Assembly: GCA_910586905.1 (NCBI GenBank)
Contig: CAJUIV010000019.1
Location: 1 to 29,947, forward strand
DNA: 29,947 nucleotides
Reading direction: 5' to 3'
From: an uncultured Christensenellaceae bacterium
GTDB taxonomy: Bacteria; Bacillota; Clostridia; Christensenellales; CAG-314
Below, piece after piece: positions 1 to 6,994 of the stretch; the stretch's first letter is position 1, and each line of letters starts with the position of its first letter. The notes beneath the pieces are model-generated. The model made no database searches. It was given only the letters and a program-made list of their open reading frames with translations, and was not told the DNA's origin. Made by a program: the position numbers and the translations under genes.

Positions 1-25
1 CCGAAAATACCAATATATCGTTCAT
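1..25 (-). CDS. Start of an unidentified gene, truncated by the window edge
   Basis: Reading leftward, an ATG at 25-23 opens a frame giving MNDILVFS before the window ends. A GGAG ribosome binding site lies at 35-32, six bases upstream of the ATG, and a consensus promoter lies at 62-90. These three signals in correct order make a real gene start likely. Eight residues are too few to name a product. It is the same strand as the two following genes but has its own promoter. Confidence 0.6.
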
Positions 26-61
26 TTTTCTCTCCGCCAAATTACTGTTTATCGAAGTTTC

Positions 62-90
62 ATTATAGCATAACTGTAATAATAAAACAA
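62..90 (-). promoter_or_regulatory. Sigma-A-type promoter for the truncated left-edge gene
   Basis: On the minus strand, TTGTTT (90-85) and a perfect TATAAT (67-62) are separated by 17 bases. Transcription would start near 55, leaving a leader of about 30 nt to the ATG at 25. Copies of ACAGTAAT or ACAGTTAT overlap or flank the promoter (see findings), which suggests regulation. Confidence 0.7.
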
Positions 91-186
91 TTACTGTTTT
101 ATCTTTCTGTGCTTTTTATCTCTATGAAATACGTCGCAAAGCCCGTGTTTTTGATTGTATTCAAAATACGAATAATTAACCGATTA

Positions 187-723
187 CTAGGATTTTAGCG
201 TAATGCCGTAAATTTTACGATATGTAACGCCGTTTTCGCCGAAAACGCTTTCATACAGGTTTATTCGGTCTGCAACGAACGGTATATTGTATACGTCTAC
301 GTTTTTTGTAACTTCCGAAAAAGGCAAAGTGAATTTATAATCGCGTATTATCGTTACGTGCGGGCGGTAGGCGCGGTGTTCTACGTTGAATCCCGATTCT
401 TCCAATTTTGCGCCGAGTTTTTCATGCAGCAGCGTAAGTTTTTCATCTTTTCTGAATTTGGCGCATACTACGTTGCTTGCGCGTAACGTTGCAAATTGAG
501 TAATGGAAAGTTCTGGCGCGGACATGTCTTGTACGCTGTCTAATGCACTTTGAACGTAAATCAAATCGTTTTCGGCGACGTTGCCCAGAAAATGCAACGT
601 TAAGTGATAGTTGTCTTTGACTGTAAATCTGCCTTTCGCGGCGTAATCGGAAAACTGTCTTGCCGACCGTTCTAAATTGTCTTTGGTTTTTTGCGGAATA
701 TCAATAGCGATAAAAACTCTCAT
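187..723 (-). CDS. thpR: RNA 2',3'-cyclic phosphodiesterase / 2'-5' RNA ligase family protein
   Basis: This 178-residue protein belongs to the 2H phosphoesterase superfamily. Members hydrolyse RNA 2',3'-cyclic phosphates or join 2'-5' linked tRNA halves in vitro; the cellular role is generally unclear. Both hallmark HxT motifs are visible: HLTL at residues 40-43, followed by HFLG, and HVTI at 122-125. The N-terminus MRVFIAID is typical of the family and the length is normal (about 180). I place the start at the ATG at 723 rather than the upstream in-frame GTG at 741, because GAGG at 735-732 sits 8 bases before this ATG and would lie inside the longer reading. The gene has its own promoter at 809-837 and no convincing terminator before 187. 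The family call is firm; the exact activity is not. Confidence 0.88.
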   Translation of the reverse strand: MRVFIAIDIPQKTKDNLERSARQFSDYAAKGRFTVKDNYHLTLHFLGNVAENDLIYVQSALDSVQDMSAPELSITQFATLRASNVVCAKFRKDEKLTLLHEKLGAKLEESGFNVEHRAYRPHVTIIRDYKFTLPFSEVTKNVDVYNIPFVADRINLYESVFGENGVTYRKIYGITLKS

Positions 724-752
724 AATTTTAACCTCGCGCACAAAACTTGTTT

Positions 753-764
753 AACGACGTCGTT
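753..764. promoter_or_regulatory. Perfect 12-bp palindrome in the thpR leader
   Basis: AACGACGTCGTT reads identically on both strands. It lies about 40 bases downstream of the predicted thpR transcription start and 29 bases before its start codon. This is a plausible site for a dimeric regulator, but symmetry and position are the only support. Confidence 0.3.
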
Positions 765-808
765 CCATAATAATCGTGTTTTATTTGTAAAACGGCTTTG
801 CTGTTTAT

Positions 809-837
809 ATTGTAGCACAATTTTATATTTAAAACAA
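809..837 (-). promoter_or_regulatory. Sigma-A-type promoter for thpR
   Basis: On the minus strand, TTGTTT (837-832) and TACAAT (814-809) are 17 bases apart in A+T-rich sequence. The transcript would start near 802 and carry a leader of about 80 nt to the ATG at 723. Confidence 0.6.
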
Positions 838-840
838 TAA

Positions 841-881
841 GAGCATAAAAAATGCGTAATTCTTATTTTGAATTACGCATT
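841..881 (-). terminator. Rho-independent terminator of the M1 peptidase gene
   Basis: Perfect 12-bp arms at 851-862 and 870-881 enclose a 7-nt loop. In the minus direction the hairpin is followed by TTTTATGC (850-843). It begins 8 bases beyond the peptidase stop codon, so termination of that gene is the natural reading. Confidence 0.82.
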
Positions 882-888
882 TAATTTG

Positions 889-2370
889 TTAGTCTGTGAT
901 TTTTCCTATGATTTCTTTACCTTCGATAAAGCTGTCGATAATGGTTGCAAGTTCGGTTCCGCCGGTTGAACTGAAACAGTCTGTCAGCTGAGCGGGCGCG
1001 GCAAGGGTAAATTGCGCTTCGTTGTAATATTTGGTTAAAGCTTTAAAAAATTTGGCTTTACCCATCGTTTCGTACAAGGTGTTGAAAAGCAAGCTGCCTT
1101 TTACATAGGTGAATATAACGTATTCGTTATCGTTTTTGTATTTGTCCAAAGAACGGAAAGCCGTATCGACTTGTTCGTAGTAACGGTTTAAAACGTCGAC
1201 GTAAGTTGTATAGTTTTTGACGTTCGCCATAATAGCGGTGGTAAGAGGCAGCTGTCCGCTTTCGTCAAGATACAAATACGTTAAAAATTCTGCAAGACCT
1301 TCGTCCATCCATGCGTCGGCTATTTGGTCGTTGCCTACGACTCCGTAAAACCATTGATGAGCGGTTTCGTGTACGACGGCTTCCTGATAGCTCTGCGAAC
1401 CGCTGGTTATCATAACTAAATTCGGATATTCCATACCGCCGTAACAAAAATCCGTTTCGCAGACGGTGTATTGTTCGTACGGGTATTTACCCACGTTTTT
1501 GTTAAAAAATTCAAACGAACCTACGGCGTTGGCCAAGCTTTCTTCGCTGTTTTGGTCGTTATAATAGTAATAGTTGATTTGTGTGTCGCCTACCGTTTGC
1601 GATAATTTCTGAAATTTATCGGACAATACCATTGCGAAGTCGCGTACCGCCTGCGCTTGATATTTGTACGTTACCGAACCTTCGCCGGCTGAGGTGTCTT
1701 TTAAATTTCCGCTGGATGCAACGATAAATTTTTCCGGAAGAGTAAGAGATACTTCGTAGTTTGCAACTTCGGTAACGAACGGGTCGCCTACGTTGTAATA
1801 AGGCGAGCAAGTATAGTTATCGTTATCTACGTGGCATAAAACGGGGTAAAAATTTCCCAGGTTAACAACGTTATCCGTATAACCCAAACGGTGGAGTATA
1901 TTTGCCAACTGTATTTGGTAGGTCATTTCTACTGTGATTTTTTGGTCGGGGAACAGTTCTTTTACCGTTGGAACGGACAAAACGTCCATATCTTGTCCTT
2001 CAATCGTATATGCAACTGCGGTTCCGTCAACCTTTACGTTGTCGAAAGTAATTTCGCCGTAACTTTCTCCGTTGGGATACGCCTTAGAACGGTACGAACT
2101 GGGAACGACGGGATTCGCCGCTCCTTCGCGGTACTGGTTTGCGAAAATGTGAAATTTCACAGCTTCGAACGCGTTTGAGCTTCGGTTTGTCATCTCGACG
2201 GTTTGATTCGCCGTTAAAACGTGCGTTTCCGCGTCGTACGAAGCCGCAATAGTATATTTATCCGCGTTTTTCGTCGCTTCTTTCATTTTGTCGGGCGAGC
2301 ATGCGGCGCACGCGACGACGGTTGCAGTCAATATAATTAAAGCTACAATGATACACAATGCTTTTTTCAT
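889..2370 (-). CDS. M1-family zinc aminopeptidase, lipoprotein
   Basis: This is a 493-residue metallopeptidase of the M1 (gluzincin) family, which removes N-terminal residues from peptides. The zinc site is complete: HETAH at residues 334-338 and the third ligand Glu357, exactly 18 residues later. The substrate-recognition motif GxMEN appears as GGMEYP (311-316), with Tyr where Asn is usual. The catalytic Tyr lies in YVKG (about 422). An N-terminal hydrophobic segment ending in VVAC (Cys21) reads as a lipoprotein signal, so the enzyme should be anchored on the outer membrane face. The start is the ATG at 2370, with GGAG 7 bases upstream, rather than the TTG two codons earlier. It is short for M1 and lacks the long C-terminal helical domain of PepN. 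It has its own promoter and terminator and is divergent from a peptide-type ABC transporter, so it may generate that system's substrates. Confidence 0.85.
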   Translation of the reverse strand: MKKALCIIVALIILTATVVACAACSPDKMKEATKNADKYTIAASYDAETHVLTANQTVEMTNRSSNAFEAVKFHIFANQYREGAANPVVPSSYRSKAYPNGESYGEITFDNVKVDGTAVAYTIEGQDMDVLSVPTVKELFPDQKITVEMTYQIQLANILHRLGYTDNVVNLGNFYPVLCHVDNDNYTCSPYYNVGDPFVTEVANYEVSLTLPEKFIVASSGNLKDTSAGEGSVTYKYQAQAVRDFAMVLSDKFQKLSQTVGDTQINYYYYNDQNSEESLANAVGSFEFFNKNVGKYPYEQYTVCETDFCYGGMEYPNLVMITSGSQSYQEAVVHETAHQWFYGVVGNDQIADAWMDEGLAEFLTYLYLDESGQLPLTTAIMANVKNYTTYVDVLNRYYEQVDTAFRSLDKYKNDNEYVIFTYVKGSLLFNTLYETMGKAKFFKALTKYYNEAQFTLAAPAQLTDCFSSTGGTELATIIDSFIEGKEIIGKITD

Positions 2371-2518
2371 AATCAATCTCCGTTATAATTTCCTGTAACA
2401 AATTGTATGTATCGTTGCATATACTTATGCTATATTTTTAGACGTACTGTTACGCTAAAATCATTTCGTCGGAATAACGGTCGATGCGCTTGAATGCCGC
2501 CGAATAAAAAAGGACGGT

Positions 2519-2547
2519 AATTTACTATAAAAATATCGAAAAGTCAA
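2519..2547 (-). promoter_or_regulatory. Sigma-A-type promoter for the M1 peptidase gene
   Basis: On the minus strand, TTGACT (2547-2542) and TAAATT (2524-2519) are 17 bases apart. Transcription would begin near 2512, giving a leader of about 140 nt. It is back to back with the transporter promoter at 2618, leaving about 70 bases of A-rich DNA between them. Confidence 0.5.
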
Positions 2548-2617
2548 TAGCAAAAGCGAATAATAAAAAAAACAAATAATCGTTCGCTAAAAATTATGAA
2601 AAAACCGTTTAAAACAG

Positions 2618-2647
2618 TTGACTGAAAATAATCTTGTGTGCTAAAAT
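2618..2647 (+). promoter_or_regulatory. Sigma-A-type promoter for the opp-like operon
   Basis: TTGACT (2618-2623) and TAAAAT (2642-2647) are 18 bases apart. Predicted initiation near 2655 leaves a 5' leader of about 490 nt before the binding-protein gene. It is the best plus-strand promoter I find in this gap. Confidence 0.6.
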
Positions 2648-2654
2648 CTTTTCA

Positions 2655-3146
2655 TTATCAATTCAAGAATAGTTACCTCGCCGTTTTTGTCGGCTCCGAA
2701 GGTTCTTGCAGTTGTCGAATTAGCTAGGAACTAAATAGTTTTTTGGTAGTGAGTAGACTCGGAATTGCTTATAGGCGAGAAGTATACTATTTTGCAAAAG
2801 ATAGTGTTGTGCCTTAACGCGGTTTCGGGATTTTTTATTTTAAAGGAATTTCGTTATTTTGGTTAAGACTCGCACGGAAAGCGTTTTACTTATAGATGCG
2901 GTTGTTTCGCTACGCTCGACAACCGTTACCGAAACCTTGGCGGTTTCGGTAACTTTAAAACGGATAGGATAGTTAACTTCGTTTAAAGGTTTGCGGTAGA
3001 GTATTCTGTAAATATTCGATTTTCAATAAAATGCGTTTTTGCGTATTGGGAGTTTTCGCAAAACGGAAAAACGCAACAAGAATAGGATTGTACCCGAGTT
3101 TACATATCGGTAACAATATAAAGAAATTATGAAGGAGAGAGAAACA
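2655..3146 (+). other. Long structured 5' leader of the transporter operon
   Basis: These 490 bases carry no supported gene, tRNA or recognised riboswitch. Several inverted repeats are visible. CAAGAA (2663-2668) faces TTCTTG (2703-2708), with a GCCG/CGGC hairpin inside. ACTAT-TTTGCAAAAG-ATAGT lies near 2787-2806. CGGTTGT/ACAACCG is at 2899-2925, a perfect 12-bp hairpin at 2925-2953, and TGCGTTTTT/AAAAACGCA at 3032-3075. The decamer GCGGTTTCGG occurs at 2819-2828, followed by a T-rich stretch, and again at 2940-2949. A cis-regulatory RNA is plausible, but I cannot assign it to a known family. Confidence 0.4.
2925..2953 (+). other. Perfect 12-bp stem-loop in the opp leader
   Basis: GTTACCGAAACC (2925-2936) and GGTTTCGGTAAC (2942-2953) form a perfect stem with loop TTGGC. 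It directly adjoins a second stem, CGGTTGT/ACAACCG (2899-2905 and 2919-2925). No strong T-run follows, so it is probably not a simple terminator. Confidence 0.55.
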
Positions 3147-5861
3147 ATGAGAAAAGCAAAAAGATTATTTGCCGTGTTGATTGCAATTTGCATGATGACT
3201 AGTATAATAACGCTTGTTGCGGCTTGCGACGACCCGGATAACGGGCATACGGGAACCTGGCTTCCTATTGCGGATTATCGCGCGTATACGAAAGCCGACC
3301 TTAAAAGCGTTAAGGACGGCATAGGTTCTGTCAGTGAATCGATAGACGGTAAAATAACCGAGGCATACAACGCAGGATTGGCTGCCATCGATGCCGCTAA
3401 TACCGTATTAGACGTTAAAAAAGCGTTTACGGACGCGAAAACTGCAATAGCAAAATGCATTCCCTTGGCAAACGGAGTTAAATCTTTGACGGGGCTGAAT
3501 TCCGAAGGTAAAACGGATATTTTAGGTTCTTTGGAAAGATATGCCGTTAACAATGGGATTACGGGTATAACTTTGTTTGAAAACGGCGGATACACGATGT
3601 TCAGCGACCGTATCACGTTGGGTACCGAAAACTATATTTTGGGATATGGATTCGGCGTATTGAGCGAAGGTTCTATCACAAAAGACCTCGATAGCGAAAG
3701 TAACCCCGCTTGGAAAAGATATTACCACACTTACGAACCCAAGAATCCTCAAACATTAAACTATCTCGACGGCGACGATTCCGTTATAGGAGATTTGTAC
3801 GGTTATATCGCGGCATCTTACTATACAACATTTATGAATGATGAGAAAGACGGTTATGATTGGGTTCCCGAACTTGCCGCAGCAGACCCAGAACCCGTAG
3901 GAGGGCTGAACGCTAACGGTCAGGCAAAGAAATGGCGTTTTGAAATCCGTTCCGGTTTAAAATACAGCACGCTCGGTAAACACAGCGACACATATAACGG
4001 TTTGGAAGTAAAACCTGAAGACTTCTTGACTCCTTACAAACTAATGTTTAACCAAGCAAACGGTTTATTCCGTGGTGGCGAAGCCGTTGAACAAACAGGA
4101 GCGCAATATATTGTAGGCTCCAAAGAATATTACACCGCAACTAAAGATGCAAAAAAAGGTATAGACGATTCTGTTGATTTCAGTAAAGTGGGTGTAAAAG
4201 TATATCAGGATCCGACGGATAGCAGCAAATGGTATTTCGAATACGAACTAGGCGAAGCTGTAACGCCTTACTATGCAAGATACTATATTGCTTCCAGTTT
4301 GTATCAACCTATACCTTATAGTTTCATTGAAGCTATCGGAGGTATAGATTGGTATCTGGGTTACAATCAGGATAAGTCCGATACGCCCGTTGATAACTCT
4401 TTGTCTCTCGGCGCTTACGTTTTAGAACGTTGGGACGACGGTCAGTTAGTATTTAAAAAGAATCCTAACTACGTTTACGCTGATATAAAGTACAATATTG
4501 CCGGCGTTCACATCAACATTTTGACTGCTGCGTCTACCGACCGTTTGGCTGGATTCAGAGAATTCGAAGCCGGAAAAATCGACTCTTCCGGTATTCCGCA
4601 AGAAAAAGTTAAAGAATTTGCGGACGACCCTCGTACCAGAACCACGATGGGTGATTTCTGTTATAAACTTAACGTAAATACTCTCGATGCCGAAACCTGG
4701 AAATATATGTTCGGTGAACAGGGCGTTATCAAACAAACGCCGACCGACCAGTATTGGCAAGTTAAACCGCTTATGAGTAACGAACACTTTATCAAAGGTT
4801 TGTCTTACGCTACCAACAGAAAGGAATTTGCTGAATCGAAAGGATATGTCGCGTCAACGAACTTCTTTTCACCCAACTACCTGTCCGACCCCGAGCTTGG
4901 AACTTCTTACAATTCCACGACTCAGCACGCCAAAGCGTTGAGCGATATTGTTAACGATAATACGGACGAATACGGATATTCCCTTGAACTTGCTCGCGAT
5001 TATTTCCGTATGGCTTTGGACGAAGTGGAAGCGTCAGGCTTGATGAAAGCAGGAACTAAGAAAAACCCCACAGTAATCGAGCTGACTTGCGTATTCTATT
5101 ATGCTTCGTTTGAAGAATCTATGTTCAAACCGGTAAAACAATATTGGGAAGAAGCATTTAATCATGAGTCTGTTTCGGAAGGAAGATATAAACTTGACTT
5201 GAAATTCCTTGCTCCGAGCAATCCCGATTTGGCGTACGATATGATGATGGAAGGTCAATTCGATATCGGCTTCGGCGGCATTACCGGTAACCCGATGAAT
5301 CCGTTGGATTTCATTTCAACACTGTCTTCGACTCCTTCGGTTGCGGGCGGTTGGACGCTTAACTGGGGACTTGATACGGCTGATGTTGATTCCGATATTC
5401 TTGTTTATAACGGAGAACGTTGGTCTTTCGACGCTTTGCAGCAAGCCACTCAAACTACGGTTGTAGTAAAAGACGGTAATATTGACAAGTCCATTGCTTT
5501 GGTAGAGGACGGCGGTCAAACGGTTGAAAAAACCGGAGACGATTTGAACGTTACCGTAGTTGTTAACTACAACAAAGATTTCGGCGTAACAAACGTACAA
5601 CTTGCCGATATCGTATTGTTCGGCGGCGATTCTAAAGATTATACCGAATGGTCTTTGACGGGCGGCGAAACGCCAATCCTTCGAGCTACGGTTTTGGACG
5701 ACGGCAAAGGCAAACTGACAATAACGCTTGTTTTGCCTGCGGCGGAAATTGCGAAACTTCCGGAAGCTGAGAATAAAGGTATCGACGTTTACGTTACGTT
5801 TACTGCCGGAGGCGTTGATGTCGAAAAATTGATTTCTTTCTACATTTTTGACGCAGAGTAA
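3147..5861 (+). CDS. Oversized family-5 ABC substrate-binding lipoprotein (OppA-like)
   Basis: This is the extracellular binding component of an Opp/Dpp-type importer, 904 residues against about 500-600 for the family. The signal segment ends in LVAAC (Cys27), a lipobox, so it is membrane-anchored. Residues about 45-105 form an Ala/Lys-rich helical stretch like the three-helix spacers of surface proteins. The family-5 binding fold seems to run from about 115 to 780, with the usual run of 'PELA', a 'KWRFEIRSGLKYS' core segment and a late 'NPMNPLDF' segment. The last 110 residues look like a beta-rich add-on. The start is the ATG at 3147, because AAGGAGAG at 3133-3140 precedes it; the upstream ATG at 3129 lies before that site. 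It is the first gene of the operon and is separated from the permease by a stem-loop. The substrate is unknown: peptides or oligosaccharides both fit the family. Confidence 0.82.
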   Translation: MRKAKRLFAVLIAICMMTSIITLVAACDDPDNGHTGTWLPIADYRAYTKADLKSVKDGIGSVSESIDGKITEAYNAGLAAIDAANTVLDVKKAFTDAKTAIAKCIPLANGVKSLTGLNSEGKTDILGSLERYAVNNGITGITLFENGGYTMFSDRITLGTENYILGYGFGVLSEGSITKDLDSESNPAWKRYYHTYEPKNPQTLNYLDGDDSVIGDLYGYIAASYYTTFMNDEKDGYDWVPELAAADPEPVGGLNANGQAKKWRFEIRSGLKYSTLGKHSDTYNGLEVKPEDFLTPYKLMFNQANGLFRGGEAVEQTGAQYIVGSKEYYTATKDAKKGIDDSVDFSKVGVKVYQDPTDSSKWYFEYELGEAVTPYYARYYIASSLYQPIPYSFIEAIGGIDWYLGYNQDKSDTPVDNSLSLGAYVLERWDDGQLVFKKNPNYVYADIKYNIAGVHINILTAASTDRLAGFREFEAGKIDSSGIPQEKVKEFADDPRTRTTMGDFCYKLNVNTLDAETWKYMFGEQGVIKQTPTDQYWQVKPLMSNEHFIKGLSYATNRKEFAESKGYVASTNFFSPNYLSDPELGTSYNSTTQHAKALSDIVNDNTDEYGYSLELARDYFRMALDEVEASGLMKAGTKKNPTVIELTCVFYYASFEESMFKPVKQYWEEAFNHESVSEGRYKLDLKFLAPSNPDLAYDMMMEGQFDIGFGGITGNPMNPLDFISTLSSTPSVAGGWTLNWGLDTADVDSDILVYNGERWSFDALQQATQTTVVVKDGNIDKSIALVEDGGQTVEKTGDDLNVTVVVNYNKDFGVTNVQLADIVLFGGDSKDYTEWSLTGGETPILRATVLDDGKGKLTITLVLPAAEIAKLPEAENKGIDVYVTFTAGGVDVEKLISFYIFDAE

Positions 5862-5904
5862 GATTTATAGATTGAAAAACATTTAATAAACTTGTTTACA
5901 GCGG

Positions 5905-5934
5905 TTGCAATAAGGCTTTTATGCCTTATTGCAA
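5905..5934 (+). other. Intercistronic stem-loop between binding-protein and permease genes
   Basis: TTGCAATAAGGC (5905-5916) and GCCTTATTGCAA (5923-5934) form a perfect 12-bp stem with a 6-nt loop, 44 bases after the binding-protein stop. No T-run follows. Such hairpins often protect upstream mRNA or cause partial termination, giving more binding protein than membrane components. That role is inferred here. Confidence 0.65.
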
Positions 5935-5959
5935 TTGCGTGTAAAAAGGAGGATAAAAT

Positions 5960-6994
5960 ATGTGGAAGTATGTATTAAAAAGAATACTTCTTGCATTACT
6001 GACAACGTTTATAATTTTGTCTTTAACGTTCGTTTTGATAAAACTTTTGCCTGTTAAAAAGCATATGGGCAAGCCGCCTCAACGTTCCGCTTATTACGCC
6101 GAACAAATTCGGCTTGGTTATATGTATTCGTCAGAAGTTCCTGAAGAAGGAAAAAGCCCTGCCGATATCGTTATTTTCGAAGACGGTAAAACTGTTTATT
6201 ACTATCAAATGCCCGTAATGAAACAGTATGTAGCCTGGATTGGCAATATACTGCTGCATTGGGATTGGGGCGTATCGAAAACTATCGAACCGAATGTAAA
6301 AGCAACTGTAATCATAGGCGGAAGACTGCTTACGTCGATGAAAATCAATATTATTTCGGTCATCGTATCGGTGCCTATCGGTATAGCTTTGGGTATATTG
6401 GCGGCGTTAAAAAAGAATACGATGATAGACCATATCATATCTACGATAGTTATGGTGCTGATTTCATTGCCGGGATTTGTATTGATAACGTTTTTGATGC
6501 TTTTGTTATGTTATAATTCTTCATTATTGCCGACGCAGTGGCCTAATCCTACCGACCCTATAGGGCAAAAGGTTTTAGGCTATATTATTCCGGTCGTTTG
6601 TTTGTCTTTGGGTTCTATTTGCGGGTATTGCAGATTTGTCCGCGCAGAATTGTGCGACGTACTTGCGAGCGATTATTTATTGCTGGCAAGAACCAAAGGT
6701 TTAACAAAAAGTCAATCCGTTATGAGGCATGCTTTGCGTAACGCTATGGTTCCTATTTTCCCGTCGATTTTAGCGGAATTTATAGGCATTATGGGCGGTT
6801 CTATGATTTTGGAAGGTCTTTACGGAATTCCGGGTATCGGCAGTTTGTTTGTAGATGCCATCGGTACGGAAGATTATAATATTTTGTTTGTAGATATGGC
6901 GATTTTTACGACGATAGGATTGTTTGCGGGAGTATTGTTGGACTTGTCATATGGATTTATTGATCCGAGAATACGTATGGGGGAGAAAAAATAA
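5960..6994 (+). CDS. ABC transporter permease, OppB/DppB-like
   Basis: This 344-residue inner-membrane permease forms half of the translocation channel. The N-terminal segment (about 5-31) is a transmembrane helix that opens like the family (MWKYVLKRIL). Further hydrophobic helices lie at about 128-150, 157-185, 205-222, 268-285 and 308-332. The EAA coupling loop that contacts the ATPase is visible at about 238-266 (ARTKGL, then RHALRNAMVP), and the conserved YGIPGIG is at 288-294. About 40 residues more than usual lie between TM1 and the WDWGVS segment, outside the membrane. AGGAGG at 5948-5953 precedes the start. The stop overlaps the next start by one base (TAATG), so the two permeases are probably translationally coupled. 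Confidence 0.9.
   Translation: MWKYVLKRILLALLTTFIILSLTFVLIKLLPVKKHMGKPPQRSAYYAEQIRLGYMYSSEVPEEGKSPADIVIFEDGKTVYYYQMPVMKQYVAWIGNILLHWDWGVSKTIEPNVKATVIIGGRLLTSMKINIISVIVSVPIGIALGILAALKKNTMIDHIISTIVMVLISLPGFVLITFLMLLLCYNSSLLPTQWPNPTDPIGQKVLGYIIPVVCLSLGSICGYCRFVRAELCDVLASDYLLLARTKGLTKSQSVMRHALRNAMVPIFPSILAEFIGIMGGSMILEGLYGIPGIGSLFVDAIGTEDYNILFVDMAIFTTIGLFAGVLLDLSYGFIDPRIRMGEKK

Noticed and set aside
724..741. Longer start for the thpR-like protein at an upstream GTG
   Set aside because: The GAGG ribosome binding site lies within this extension, and the family N-terminus MRVFIAID begins at the downstream ATG.
2819..2842. Terminator or T-box end in the opp leader, from GCGGTTTCGGGA followed by T-rich DNA
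   Set aside because: No good upstream complementary arm adjoins it, and the T-box AGGGTGG-ACCGCG core is absent, so I did not call either.
2655..2860. tmRNA, RNase P RNA, SRP RNA or 6S RNA in the structured leader
   Set aside because: None of their conserved sequences is visible, and the ends do not form the required closing stems.
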